Shown piece after piece: positions 33,290-46,746 of a stretch of 64,000 nt of DNA (positions are counted from its first letter, which is position 1; each line of letters opens with the position of its first letter). This DNA is from Hofstenia miamia. Lineage: Eukaryota; Xenacoelomorpha; Acoela. The DNA is taken from NCBI GenBank assembly GCA_004352715.1, contig SCFE01000001.1:5957345-6021344 (forward strand), read 5' to 3'. The translations under genes and the position numbers were made by a program. The notes under the pieces were generated by a model that saw only the letters and a program-made list of their open reading frames with translations, was not told the origin of the DNA and made no database searches.

Positions 33290-33960
33290 AAAATATCATA
33301 TTTGAATTGGAATGTGCATTTCTGAAATCTACCTATTTCTTTAATTTAATGCATATGCAATTATTTTAGGGCACATATAGTTGCATTGTAAAGTGGTTGC
33401 ATTACTTGCTAATGCTTTCCAAATATATTTTAAGTATTTTCAAAGCTTAATTTCGAATGCAGAGCTTCCAAACTTGCTAAGTATTTAAGAGAAATAAGTT
33501 CTGCAGAGTTTGAATTTCAATTTACAAAACTTACCAATTAAGAGATGTTTGAGCTTACTTGTGAGAACTAGTCTCGTACATTGCAATTTACTTCTTTTTG
33601 AAAAAAGCATTGCTATGTTGTCTGAACTAGTAAACGATATTTACACTTTAAATAAGCTTAGTAATAAATTTCTATTACCACTTCAGTGTGAATTAAAAGC
33701 TTCATAAATTCAGGCATGCCTTGGTTCACGCCTCAATGGAATCTTGCAAAATTGGTGTATATTTATTCGTAATATAATTTTTTAAGCTATAAACATATAT
33801 TTGGTTAATAAGAAATGAATGTTGGAAACATAGACAAAAATGCAAAAAAACAGAAAAAGTATTATTATTAAATTACATGAATATTTTGTCTTAGCATTTA
33901 AAGCAAAAGATAATATTTTTGTTTTTAGAAATCTTCGAGATCGCCTTTTGCATAGTTTTC
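33290..33960. other. AT-rich stretch without recognised gene
   Basis: Only a 65-aa open frame without features (33510-33707, +). Confidence 0.5.
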
Positions 33961-33991
33961 AATAATACATATATATATATATATATATATA

Positions 33992-34991
33992 NNNNNNNNN
34001 NNNNNNNNNNNNNNNNNNNNNNNNNNNNNNNNNNNNNNNNNNNNNNNNNNNNNNNNNNNNNNNNNNNNNNNNNNNNNNNNNNNNNNNNNNNNNNNNNNNN
34101 NNNNNNNNNNNNNNNNNNNNNNNNNNNNNNNNNNNNNNNNNNNNNNNNNNNNNNNNNNNNNNNNNNNNNNNNNNNNNNNNNNNNNNNNNNNNNNNNNNNN
34201 NNNNNNNNNNNNNNNNNNNNNNNNNNNNNNNNNNNNNNNNNNNNNNNNNNNNNNNNNNNNNNNNNNNNNNNNNNNNNNNNNNNNNNNNNNNNNNNNNNNN
34301 NNNNNNNNNNNNNNNNNNNNNNNNNNNNNNNNNNNNNNNNNNNNNNNNNNNNNNNNNNNNNNNNNNNNNNNNNNNNNNNNNNNNNNNNNNNNNNNNNNNN
34401 NNNNNNNNNNNNNNNNNNNNNNNNNNNNNNNNNNNNNNNNNNNNNNNNNNNNNNNNNNNNNNNNNNNNNNNNNNNNNNNNNNNNNNNNNNNNNNNNNNNN
34501 NNNNNNNNNNNNNNNNNNNNNNNNNNNNNNNNNNNNNNNNNNNNNNNNNNNNNNNNNNNNNNNNNNNNNNNNNNNNNNNNNNNNNNNNNNNNNNNNNNNN
34601 NNNNNNNNNNNNNNNNNNNNNNNNNNNNNNNNNNNNNNNNNNNNNNNNNNNNNNNNNNNNNNNNNNNNNNNNNNNNNNNNNNNNNNNNNNNNNNNNNNNN
34701 NNNNNNNNNNNNNNNNNNNNNNNNNNNNNNNNNNNNNNNNNNNNNNNNNNNNNNNNNNNNNNNNNNNNNNNNNNNNNNNNNNNNNNNNNNNNNNNNNNNN
34801 NNNNNNNNNNNNNNNNNNNNNNNNNNNNNNNNNNNNNNNNNNNNNNNNNNNNNNNNNNNNNNNNNNNNNNNNNNNNNNNNNNNNNNNNNNNNNNNNNNNN
34901 NNNNNNNNNNNNNNNNNNNNNNNNNNNNNNNNNNNNNNNNNNNNNNNNNNNNNNNNNNNNNNNNNNNNNNNNNNNNNNNNNNNNNNNNNNN
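33992..34991. other. Assembly gap (exactly 1000 N)
   Basis: Preceded by an (AT)n tract from 33966. Confidence 0.99.
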
Positions 34992-35269
34992 AGGTAAAAA
35001 ACAAGTTTTGGCTATTTACTTTACTATTTAGAGGATTTTAGATGCCAGTGATTCTTTTTGCTATAACTACTTTATATTTTGATTATCTACCGCAAGGGTC
35101 AGCAACCTACGGCCGCCGGACCCGGCCCGATACATATTAATTAGATTTTACAAGAATACGGCCCGCCGTTTCTTATTGAGTTTCAAACTGAAATGTTAGC
35201 ACTGTTTGAAAAAACTTGTGTTAGTGTTACTCCATAAAACTGATGCGAAAGCAGTAGACTAGTACGAGA

Positions 35270-35976
35270 TTGTTTGTACTAATGTATTTCTGCGATGTTC
35301 TAAGTCGCGGAGCTATACTTGCACTAGTGTACGTCACACATCTGAAGAAATTGAATTTGCAACTTCAGGGAAAAAAACAACTGATACATGAGATGTGGAG
35401 GTATATATTCGCATTTGAAACAAAACTGCCGCTCTGGGAATGTCAAATGGACAAAGAAAATTATGTTCACTTTCTACGCTGGAGGAGAGCAAACCTTCTA
35501 GCAATACTTCATTTGTCACTGTGATACGAAATTTAATTACTGAATTTTCCTCACGCTTTTCCGACCTTCGTTCTCTACAAAATAAATTCAGGCTATTCAA
35601 TACTCCGTTTGATGTGGACTTCAAAACCATTCCCGAAAAATTGCAAATGGACCTTATTGAAATGCAAAACAGTGACGAATTGAAGGCAAAATTTCATCAT
35701 AAGGACAACATATCGCTGCTTGACTTTTACAAAAAGTACCTTCTTGAAAGTGGTCTTTATCCCAGCTTGATCAACAATGCAAAAGAAATTGCATCGATGT
35801 TTGGTAGCACATACACATGTGAACAAATGTTTTCAACAATGAAATTCACGAAGAGCAAGCTACGATCACGAATTTCCGACTCCCATTTACAAAATGTTCT
35901 GATTCTTGCTTCATCTGACTTGTCACCAGATGTTGAAAAACTTTCACAAAGCAAGCAGCATCAAGTGTCACATTAA
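35270..35976 (+). pseudogene. hAT transposase, first copy (C-terminal half, broken)
   Basis: Related to the GTF2IRD2/EPM2AIP1/SCAND3-type hAT transposases. The open frame 35440-35976 covers the C-terminal half: FVTVIRNLITEFSSRFSDLR, FDVDFKTIPEKLQMDLIEMQ, and the dimerisation region (YPSLINNAKEIASMFGSTYT, then CEQMFSTMKFTKSKLRSR). Upstream pieces lie in another frame (HLKKLNLQLQGKKQLIHEM), and about 80 bases present in the second copy are missing near 35330. No complete N-terminus. Confidence 0.85.
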
Positions 35977-36167
35977 TGTTGTGTTGTTGAAGTGTAAATG
36001 CATATATTTTGCTCTTTTTGTGATAGTTATGATTGAGATTGTGGCAATGTAGCGTAATATACTGAAGTGAGTCTGAATTATAGTATTAATGAANTTTGCG
36101 TAGCAAACTGAATCACCGACAGTTTCGCCAGCTGTTACTAGAAGCAGAGAATTAATATGGTGATATC

Positions 36168-36948
36168 ATGTATTTCTGCTATGTTCGCTGGCTAAGTCGA
36201 GGAGCTATGCTTGCACGAGTGTATGAGCTGAGAAATGAAATAGCAACTTTCCTTGAAAATAAAAACATTAACGCCACAGAATTTCGTAATCCAGAATGGG
36301 TATGTAATCTTGCTTTCCTAGTCGATTTAACGTCACATCTGAACAAATTGAATTTGCAACTTCAGAGAAAAAAACAACTAATACATGAGGCATTTGAAAC
36401 AAAACTGCCACTCTGGGAATTTCAACTGGACAAAGAAAATTATGTTAACTTTCCTACACTGGAGGAAACCAAACGTTATAGCAATACTGCATTTGTCACT
36501 GTGATACGAAATTTAATTACTGAATTTTCCTCACGCTTTTCCGACCTTCGTTCTCTACAAAATAAATTCAGGCTATTCAGTCCTCCGTTTGATGTGGACT
36601 TCAATACCATTCCCGAAAAATTTCAAATGGACCTTATTGAAATGCAAAGCAGTGACGAATTGAAGTCATCATAAGGACGACATATCGCTGCTTGACTTTT
36701 ACAAAATGTACCTTCTTGAAAGTGGTCTTTATCCCAGCTTGATCAACAATGCAAAAGAAATTGCATCAATGTTTGGTAGCACATACACATGTGACCAAAT
36801 GTTTTCAACAATGAAATTCACGAAGAGCAAGCTACGATCACGCATTTCCGACGCCCATTTACAAAATGTTCTGATTCTTGCTTCATCTGACTTGTCACCA
36901 GATGTTGAAAAACTTTTCCAAAGCAAGCAGCATCAAGTGTCACATTAA
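36168..36948 (+). pseudogene. hAT transposase, second copy (frameshifted)
   Basis: Same protein as the neighbouring copy but with more upstream sequence: ELRNEIATFLENKNINATEF, VCNLAFLVDLTSHLNKLNLQ. A deletion of about 20 bases near 36665 changes the frame, and the C-terminal dimerisation region continues at 36706-36948 (CDQMFSTMKFTKSKLRSR). The catalytic N-terminal half is absent. Many base differences from the first copy argue that these are not simple alleles. Confidence 0.85.
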
Positions 36949-37143
36949 TGTTGTGTTGTTGAAGTGTAAATGCATATATTTTGCTCTTTTTGTGATAGTT
37001 ATGATTGAAATTGTAGCAATGTAGCGTAATATACTGAAGTAAGTCTGAATTATAGTATTAATGAAAATTCCGGCCCGCCAAAGAGTTGTACACTCGACAT
37101 TTGGCCCGTGACTAGCAAAAGGTTGCCGACCCCTGATCTACCA

Positions 37144-40100
37144 CATCCCTGATATTTTTATAATCCATCATATAATATTACAATAAACTTTTGGAACTGT
37201 AAATACGTATTTTTTCTTACTATTCATTGAAAAAATCAAAACAAAAAAAACTACTTTTTAAATACTTTCAGCCTCACTACTGTTCTTAAATTGTTCTTAT
37301 TTTTGGCATTTTTGAGACTCATTGTTCTTATATAATTGTTCTTATAAAAAAGTGTAGTTGATAGGTAAGATGTATTGTATGTAGGATAAGAAAGAGTGAA
37401 GCATCTCAATAGCTAGCTAATTTTATTCTTGAAAATTTTAGGTTTAACTGAAAATTGCTAACTATTTATTTTTTTGAAGCAGACGACTATTTGTTATTTA
37501 CTTCCAATAAACTATTGAAATCACTATATGCTTGAAGTATTAAACACGTCTTATATATGTGTTAACGTTTAATAAATTTCTGCTGATGTAATTATAGATG
37601 ATTAATTTAGTCATTTAGATCAATTTTGAGAGGAAGAAACAGGTATCGCAAACTGATGTTATATATGTATATTGTGAATAAAACCGGACATGCACTGGCT
37701 TAAGAGATACGAATACGTGATATCCAATTTAACTTCTGCTTCTTTTCATGTGAATTTATTTTAATGAGAAGTGTTGGGTGATTTAATATTTCTTGGAATG
37801 ATCGACACTCTATCGACTTCTGGAACATTGCAAAATTTCGATTAACTTTGATGGGATGGATTTTGCTACTTACAAATTTTTCAATGGATTGTGCCAATTT
37901 TGTCAACTATTCAAGTGACTAAAAATCTTTGAGCAACAAAACACTCATTTTAAATCACCAATTTCTTGGCATGAGAGTGGTATAAAAATAGGGTTCATAA
38001 TAATTTTTTTTTGAGAAGACCAATGCCTTAAACTGAAATCGAAATTTGGATTTTATTAGAAATCGATTTTTTACTGTTCCATCTTGGATAGTAGTAAGCC
38101 CACATATTGAAGACTTTTCCAGGTCTAAGAAATTATAAGAAAACTTGTTTATTATTTAATGAAAGTCTACATGACTGAATCAAATATAATAGTGTTCCAG
38201 AAGATGCCACAAGCTAGCAGTGATTCGAAATTCACATTAGAGAAATCAGCAAGACAATGTTCAGAACTAGATGCTTGAAAGAGTTAGCAATGCTTCATAT
38301 TGTCCTTCGATTGGAATATTTTAACAACTCCAAATGTTACAGTGGTTATATATTTGTAAAACAAGTTATTAATTTAGTTTAAGAATTCATTTTTTGCCCG
38401 CTTCTGATGTTTCTAGCATTATGGAACAGAGAAATGCCTATCATAACAGGAGAGCCTTGTCCTTCCGAACTATTTTGGCTGTCGGCCTGAAATGTATAAT
38501 TCTAGTTTTATTTTTTGAGCAGGCAGAAAAATCAATACTACAATTCTTTACCAGATATAACTCTAAAAAACAATATTGATATTAATACATAAGCTTGCTT
38601 ATACACTTTCTGAAAAATGTTGACTTCTTCAACACAACATTTAGTTAAAAATGTCATTATATATGATATACCTTTTCAGTGAAATGAATAAGATTCTGAT
38701 TAAATTCCATGCAGCGGATCCATACAATATGGCCTCTGCTTATAGTATACAGAATGGAATTGATATCACCAGAATAATTTACTTGATGTATTTCCATATT
38801 GTGAGGCTAGGTTTTTATTAGAACAACCAAAATGTTATGTGCTCGACATTTGTTTTTTGAGGAAGCATTTTCTGAAACTTACTATATACACAGTGATAGA
38901 CATGCACATTTCTGGTCGTTTGCTATATTACGCCAAGACGCAACGAGTTATTTTATGTTTAACATTTACAAAAGCAATCATCATATTTCAGTTCCAAGGT
39001 TCATGATTAACTTATTTCCAACAGAAAAGTTGATCAAAATTTTCTCATACAAGGATGAAATATGGCAAAGCTACAATCTAATATTAGTTGCGATCTTCAG
39101 GAAAAATTTGTGTCCAAAAATTGACTCTTTTGTACGAAGAACACGAAAATATTTGTTGCTTACTTAGCACTATACATACATTTTTATAATTGAATAAGAA
39201 ATATTATATATTTTGCAACATAAATGTTCTTTTTCTCATCATTAGGTTAAATTTTAGAAATTTAAAAAAAAATTTTACCAGAAATTATGAAGAAAATAAG
39301 TTATAAAATTCGTATGGGAATAAACCAAGCTTGTCGAATTAATGAATTTTGATACCCACACAATCCCACCCCATGAAAATTCCTGTGGAGATGCCCATAG
39401 AGCCCCACGAATTCCCACGACTCAAAGTTTGTGTAAGTAAATATTTAAGATAACTCTTTTCTTACTGATCTTTATTAAAATCTATGAAATTTCATATATT
39501 TTATATATATATATAGTTCAGAATGAGTAAAATAATTGCAAAAAATATCATTTAGGACCGCTATCTTCTAAACTAATAGCGAAGCAGACAGATAACAGGA
39601 TCCTAAATTTCAATTAAACTGTCAAAATTTTTTCTGTAGCCTGGCCTTTTATTCTACTGACGAACCAAACTGATGGCTTATATAAGAAATCAAACTTTTC
39701 AAAAACAATATAGAGAAATTGTTTATATTTTTAAAATGCAATTTGATGCTTATTAATATAACTGAAACAGGAATAATAGCAATTATGCTCTATATTTGAG
39801 GAGGATGTTATTGCCAATAACCACTAATAAAGAATAACTATGTCGTCGTCGTCGTCGTCTTTTTTCTCCCTTTAAACTTGGTAAGCTACAAAAATGCCCT
39901 TATAGTAGAGCTTAGAGTTACAGTATTAGCTCCACAAATCCTCATAAAGCCCATGAGGCGAGATTTCATAGCTATCCCACCACAACTCACGAAGGCAATG
40001 GGGATACGCATGGAGCCGTCTGCTACCCACTGGACAATTATGGAATAAACCCACGTAATCTATTCATAAGTGTAGTGTGAACACTAAATTCCTTCAAATG

Positions 40101-41790
40101 AGAAAATCGCGTTTCTGACTTCATGATGATGGCCAAAAAACACATACTAAGATGCTGAATTTTTTACCAGAAGAAAATTCTAACAATTTTTCAATACTAT
40201 CCACTATCTTAATATCTGACAGTTGTGCAGCGATTTTAAAATATTACCTTAATGGAATAAACTTACTAATACCAGTCTAACACTTTGCATTAGTGATCAT
40301 ACACTCAAATATGACACCTACCCTTCTACGTGCTGCAGATAGGCAGCTTGCACCTTTATTTTCACTGTGGAAATCTTCAAGCAACAAAAACAAATGCTTG
40401 TTTTCACAAAAGAGAATACATAAGGTACAGTCCTGATAAAGTATGTAAATGTTCAAGTACAATATTAATCATCTAACACATCAATTTAAAAAACATTTAT
40501 CTCATAGATCAAGAACTTAGAAAGCTCTCTTATTTTGAAAGTTTTTGATGATTTCTATATCAAAATTAATAGATTGTCATTTTATATCTATAGGGATGTC
40601 AACTGTCCGGAATGCCCAATGCAGTCCCGAAATTGACATATGGCGTTGTGTGGCTCTGACTGAGTCACCTTTACTGTCAGTTCAGTGGTTATGCAGAATA
40701 GTGAAAACTATACTTAATATTATAAATATACTTAGAAATTCCTTGAAAACCTTTGCTGAAAATATTCAAAATTCAATGAACTTTATAAATAGCAAGGACC
40801 TAAAGCACAATATAATGTAGTCTAGAGAGGGACATTGGATTAATTATTAAATCCGTTCCAATTTTTGGTTTTGTGTCGAGGTTGGGTTACAGGCCTGAGC
40901 TCGGGAAATATCAACAAAGTTGACAATGATTGATCCAAAAGTTTTCTGATTTTAATCAACATTTGATTGGAGAGATATTCCAAGTGTGGCATGTTAGAAA
41001 TCGGTTAATTAGGTCAATTTAATTGTATATTATCAAAATTTAGTGCATAAGTAGATTTGTAGAACGGCTTTGAGCAGAATTTAATAAAGCATTATTTCAC
41101 CTCAAACTTGGTAATGAGGTTTTCGAGAATTATAAAACAGAAATGTGCTAGCTCTATAGTCACATGCCATTATCATATGAAAACTGCAGAATAGTTTCTT
41201 TATATAATTTCTCATCAAATTTGAAATATTTCTTTTGTCTTAAGAAACTTTATTTCCAAAATGTAGCACTAAATAGGCATTAAAATTGTTAAGCAAACTA
41301 CAAAGAAAGTGTTCATTTGTTCCCAGGATTCAACTAATTTTATTTAGAAATTGTCTAAAGCTAATTAATCATTAAATTTGTTAGGAGATCAATAACTAAT
41401 ATTGCATTCCCATAGCATGGGGTTAAGGATATCTTTACTTATTGCAACCCATAATGTAATCTACTGCAACTGCATTCTTAAATTCAGTATATATATCTAA
41501 CTTAACCACCTAACAAATTAAATTTGCAGTTCGATAGTTTGTTATAATTAACAAAACCTACATATTTTTTCTCATTGCTACAATTGTTAATTACAAATAC
41601 ACCAAATGAGTTTTTACCACAATGTGAATGAATAGAATATCCTCAAATGTGTTACCAAGGTAAACATTATAGTTTAGACGGTTACGTTTAATCTGCAATG
41701 CTCACTGCGAATAAATTTAATTCTATGTAACGATTTTCATTGGCTTATTAAAAAAATTGTTCATAAATAAGCGCTTTCTCAAAATTGAAT
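37144..41790. other. Long AT-rich stretch without recognised gene
   Basis: Short open frames at 38394-38579 and 38832-39167 (+, 111 aa) have no recognised domain. Less AT-rich patches at 39355-39425 and 39930-40060 share CCCA-rich words (for example CCCATGAAAATTCC), which may be ends of an unclassified transposon. (GTC)n lies at 39843-39860. Confidence 0.5.
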
Positions 41791-41803
41791 TTATTTAATT
41801 CGT

Positions 41804-42121
41804 ATGACAGTAGGTAATTTGACATTGAACAATATACAGCAAGAAAATATTGATTGGGGCGTTGGTAATGTGTCAGATGCTCATTTCTATGTGTGGCTCA
41901 TTTTCGCCGGTATTGCCAGCATTGGTCTACCTGGCAACATCCTAGTCATAGTATGCTTTTTATTCAGTCCTCACCTACGCAAGTGGAAGGAAAGTACGAA
42001 AATATCACTATATATTATTTCCCTGGGTATTGTTGATTTTCTTACCTGTGTCAATGTCACTGCTTTGTATGTTTTTGGTAGTCTTACGACAAGATTTATG
42101 AGTAAGAACATCACATGCAAG
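41804..42121 (+). CDS. Class A GPCR gene 1, exon 1 (N-terminus, TM1, TM2)
   Basis: The ATG at 41804 opens 106 codons ending exactly before a donor (AAG|GTAAGA), phase 0. The extracellular N-terminus has glycosylation sequons (NLT, NVS). TM1 (about 27-50) contains the conserved GN as GLPGNILVIVCFLF. TM2 (about 66-88) contains LGIVDFLTC with the conserved Asp. The exon ends at NITCK, whose Cys is the usual TM3-start disulfide cysteine. The following exon is at 48863 (duplicate at 45857). With exons 2 and 3 the product is 313 aa, a normal small class A receptor. The ligand cannot be told; the overall character suggests a peptide receptor. Confidence 0.9.
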
Positions 42122-42320
42122 GTAAGAATGAATATATTTAGATATACAGACTATTCAATTTTTAGACATCATAAATTGCAATCAAATCAAAGTGGGAATT
42201 AGTGATACATTGCACTTAATGCATCTATTACTCTTATTACTCTCAGTTGTTTTAGATAAGAAGTGCCTGCCACTATTATTTTGATATTATTTTTTTTCAT
42301 ATATATATATATATATATAT

Positions 42321-42446
42321 NNNNNNNNNNNNNNNNNNNNNNNNNNNNNNNNNNNNNNNNNNNNNNNNNNNNNNNNNNNNNNNNNNNNNNNNNNNNNNNN
42401 NNNNNNNNNNNNNNNNNNNNNNNNNNNNNNNNNNNNNNNNNNNNNN
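42321..42446. other. Assembly gap (126 N) within (TA)n
   Basis: Both edges read TTTTTTCATATATAT, so the two sides are probably the same sequence end. Confidence 0.99.
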
Positions 42447-42450
42447 TTTT

Positions 42451-42488
<38 letters not shown>

Positions 42489-43266
42489 GCACTTAAGATC
42501 AATGAAGCAAATATCTTTGGTTATGTAATAAGTTATTCTTATTTATACGCTATATTTTCCAAGTGACTATTTATAATTTATTGAAGTATTGTGTACCTTG
42601 TGACAAGATCACTTAAAATTAATAATTTTCTATAATTCTTTCGAGTTAAATACCACTAATTGATTGGAATTTTGTAATTTTATGAACATATACTTATCAG
42701 GGGGTGTTATACAGAAAGGCCCATATATATTTTTTGAAAAGTGTGATCAATCTTAAGCCTATTTTGAAAATTACAAGATTAAAAACTTTAATTTCCAAAT
42801 TCCGCATCTTACTGAGACTTTACCAAATTCAACATTTTCTAGAATATACAATAAAGAAATTTCCTAACATCATGTTTGCGCAATAAAGCCTTGAAATTAG
42901 GTCTGAAATGGCACACCAATTTCTTGACCAATGATGAATGGATTTTAATAGAAATTTTCATGGAGGTGTTAAGTATTATTTTAATCAAATGTTTTATCAT
43001 TATTGAACTAATCCTAATATAGTTTGCTCAAAAGGCATATTTTTTTAGTTTTTAGCAGGCTTCTCCACAGCTTATCAGTTACATAGAAATGATTTATCTT
43101 TCAGTGTAGCTATACTACAAACCTTCTTGGAAAACCAATAATTACCTGTTATTTTAGTCCATTTTCTTGAAACGATGATGAAAATATTTTTTTCAAAAAT
43201 TTGTTTATATACTGTATGCTATATTTAAATATATATATATATATATATTTACAATGTTAAGCATAT

Positions 43267-43302
<36 letters not shown>

Positions 43303-45019
43303 GCATAAAAAATTAATTCCAGCTAACAAATTCCAAGATATATTGATTGCAACAGTGTAAATAAATCAACCGCCTGCATTTAACATTTTGTTTCTAGCAT
43401 AAATCTCTACCGAGCAACAATTTCTCAAGTGTCAAATTGTTATTGAAAAACTAACAGATGCTATATAAAAATATAATGACTCCATGTATTTTAAGATAAG
43501 CTGTCTTTGCTTCAAATATATTTATTTCCCGAATACAATTTATCATATTTTTTTCTTTTACATTTTTGCATTAATTACATTTCATTACTATATATATCGA
43601 GAATTCTTTGTCAATGCATAAAGACTTCAAAAAATATCTTTGCTAACAATGTTCAACGTATTGATTTCATTTTAAGTAAATACGTTTTACAATATTTCAG
43701 CAGGAGCATAAATTATATAAAAGCTATTTATTCAAATTTAGGTATGCTGGAACTCGTAATTGTGGTATTCCAGTGAATAAAATTTACTCTAGAATTTTCA
43801 CTTTAACTGGTTGGATTTTTGGCAAAATTTCTTTAAAGTTTCATATAAATTTAAAGCGGTGATGATAAATGTGTTGTATTTTTTCAGAATATAATTTCAG
43901 GCTTCAATCCTCAAATTCATATTCCATTGATAAGTCAGTTAATGATGCCAGCAGTTTTGAGGTTTTATTTGAAATTTTCCTTTAAAATGTTGCAAGTCTA
44001 TTGATATGGTGCCTTAAGCTTTTGTAGGAAAAATTTGAAATCTTAAATATTAATTTTGCAAAAGATTTCATTTCCTTGCCACTTAAAGTTTTGCTAATGC
44101 AAAATGTAATTCTATATTAAATTATTAATTATTAATTAGTTTCCCTAAAAGAAATAAATTATAATTTGATTCGTTTTTAGCAAAAGCATTTTCCTTAAAA
44201 AACATTAATTTTGTCAATAAGTCATCCCCTGAATTCGTGCTTAACGAAATATAATATTAAAGGAAATCATTTTTTTGCAATTTAATATGAATTCTTCATT
44301 ATCTTAGGGTTAACTTTCCACAAGTGCATTTTAATTTTTTCATGTGAAATTAGGTATTACATATTAGACACTGAAAGTAAGATTCTTTACTTTATGGTAA
44401 TAAGAGTAGGTGTTTGTGTCTATTGGCATTCATGAAAAATAACCGGAATTGATTCAGACTAAGGCAAATGAGCAACACAGTCTTAAAGGAAGAATTATAA
44501 TAATTAAGATCAATATATTAATACTGCATTTACATATAGCTTAGTAATAATAATAGTTTTTTGAATTCTCAATGAAATTTTCTCTAAGGATTTATGTATA
44601 TTAAATTTGAGTACTTAATTTAAAATGACATCGCATCTGAGAAATACTTATATACATTCCTATGTACATGCTTCGGAATCCGCCAAATATTGCACCAGAA
44701 ATTAACCAAGATTTTCTTCGATATTTACATATAGCTGTACTACGCGGACATTTTCTATTTAAAACTTATTGAAATTTTTATTAACGATAATTTAAACAAT
44801 AATAAATTCTTCTAGTGGAAACAATTATAATTTAGGTTAAAAATTTAATATATTTAATTGAATTTCCAAAAACATCGTTATTAAATGCTGCAAAAATTTA
44901 GATTCAATGTTATTTGTGAACAATAAATGAATTTTAAGACAACAAAATGGTTATGTTTAATTTTTAAATATATTGGAAATGTACCATCAAGCAATCAAAT
45001 ACAAATTTGGGTAAATACA

Positions 45020-45053
<34 letters not shown>

Positions 45054-45153
45054 NNNNNNNNNNNNNNNNNNNNNNNNNNNNNNNNNNNNNNNNNNNNNNN
45101 NNNNNNNNNNNNNNNNNNNNNNNNNNNNNNNNNNNNNNNNNNNNNNNNNNNNN
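45054..45153. other. Assembly gap (100 N) within (TA)n
   Basis: TA repeat on both sides; lies in GPCR intron 1. Confidence 0.99.
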
Positions 45154-45189
<36 letters not shown>

Positions 45190-45761
45190 TAGGGAGTGCA
45201 GAGAATAATTCAAAACTCAGCGTACAGTATGTCATGACAAACTATGTGCAGCAACCCAGAAAGGGGTCACTAAATGGTATACTGTTTATCATACATGTGA
45301 ATATTAAGTTATCTAATGTATACTACTATTATTATATGAGTTAGTATGTGTGTAAAGAATGACTTAGTAATATTAATTATGCTGATTACTAAATGCAGTC
45401 AAATTTCTATATAGATATACGGAACTTGATATCCTGGTACTTAGAATTTTCTTCTAGGTAATTTACTTTCCAATGGATAATTTCTGGTGGTTACTTTTCT
45501 TTCTTTGTTTCCCTAATTACATAAGTTGTCAATTTCCTTTTTTGTACATTCATGCGGATAACAATTGTTCATAAAAACTGTAGCAATTTCATTGACCGCT
45601 ATTATTAAATTCTAGAATTGGATGATACTATATTATAGAAGATTGTATAATTAACGTTTTTGTGGTGTCTAAGAGTTGATTGATCTTTCTACTAGAATGT
45701 TATATGATTTCTTATACTATTAAATTGCATTTATTCTCTAGCCCTTCATTGATTAAATGTG

Positions 45762-45804
<43 letters not shown>

Positions 45805-45856
45805 ATGTTTATGTATATAATGTTTATTTATATAATCTAAATAAGTTTTATTTTAG

Positions 45857-46117
45857 CTATTTGGAAGCATGTATTTCTATGAAAGTATGGCCATAACTTC
45901 TTCTTGGCATATTGTAGTGGTTGCTCTTGAGAGATATTTGGCCATTTGCAAGCCTTTATACCATAGAATAAAACTCACAAAGTATAAAATGATGCCAATG
46001 ATAGGATTATGTTACTTACTAGGATTTGGCACAGTTAATCTTCACGAGCCAATTCTTTTTCATATTGATGAATCAGGTACTTGCTCTACGAGTTTCTTTG
46101 AACAGGAGATATGGTTT
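45857..46117 (+). pseudogene. Truncated duplicate of GPCR gene 1 exon 2
   Basis: Identical, including the upstream intron end from about 45797, to 48863-49123, but cut by a single N at 46118 after codons for QEIWF, followed by (TA)n. Most likely an uncollapsed assembly duplicate rather than a second exon. Confidence 0.8.
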
Positions 46118-46438
46118 NTATATATATATATATGTGCACTTACAATCCGAAATTTATATGCTCTCAAAAATATATAAAGCATCTTTATTGAAACACAACT
46201 GCACCAAGATCGCAGAATCAATTCATATTAAGGAGAAGAGAAACCTAATTTAAATACTAAATGTCATGAAACTCTTTATATATTTTAGTTTAATTTAATT
46301 TGATTAATGAATTGTCAATTTATATTTTTACCACCAATTAATTTTTGTTTGTGACTGGTACAGCAAGTACCGACAGTACTTTGAAATACAATTTTTCGTT
46401 GTTTTTTCATAAAATGATAACGAAGCATAGTATTCAAG

Positions 46439-46475
<37 letters not shown>

Positions 46476-46548
46476 ACTAATTTCATGACAGAAACAAACT
46501 AGCAAAGGATTCATGCATTGTTGTCAAAGTTATATTTTCTAAAACCTT

Positions 46549-46608
46549 NNNNNNNNNNNNNNNNNNNNNNNNNNNNNNNNNNNNNNNNNNNNNNNNNNNN
46601 NNNNNNNN
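46549..46608. other. Assembly gap (60 N) flanked by a duplicate
   Basis: The 75 bases left of the gap (46473-46548) recur right of it (46624-46698). Confidence 0.99.
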
Positions 46609-46746
46609 ATATATATATATATATAACTAATTTCATGACAGAAACAAACTAGCAAAGGATTCATGCATTGTTGTCAAAGTTATATTTTCTAAAACCTTAT
46701 TCTCTTGACTATAAGATTTTACAGTTTCACTTTAATCAAAGCTAAA

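Larger units (their letters stand above)
35093..37135 (+). mobile_element. hAT transposon with TIRs and 8-bp target-site duplication
   Basis: The left end CAAGGGTCAGCAACCT and the inverted right end CAGGGGTCGGCAACCT are hAT terminal repeats. The flanks ATCTACCG (35085-35092) and ATCTACCA (37136-37143) form a target duplication with one mismatch. Subterminal GGCCCGCC words occur on both sides. Inside are two partial copies of the transposase gene in the same direction, separated by a single N at 36093. Matching outer flanks suggest one insertion whose interior was doubled in assembly or by recombination. Confidence 0.88.
42122..45856. other. GPCR gene 1 intron 1
   Basis: About 3.7 kb with two gaps, (TA)n at 43229-43249, 43269-43301 and 45763-45800, and no other recognised feature. 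Confidence 0.75.

Noticed and set aside
35334-35630. Minus-strand ORFs within the hAT element (also 35593-35826, 35757-35954, 36729-36926)
   Set aside because: Antisense shadows of the transposase.
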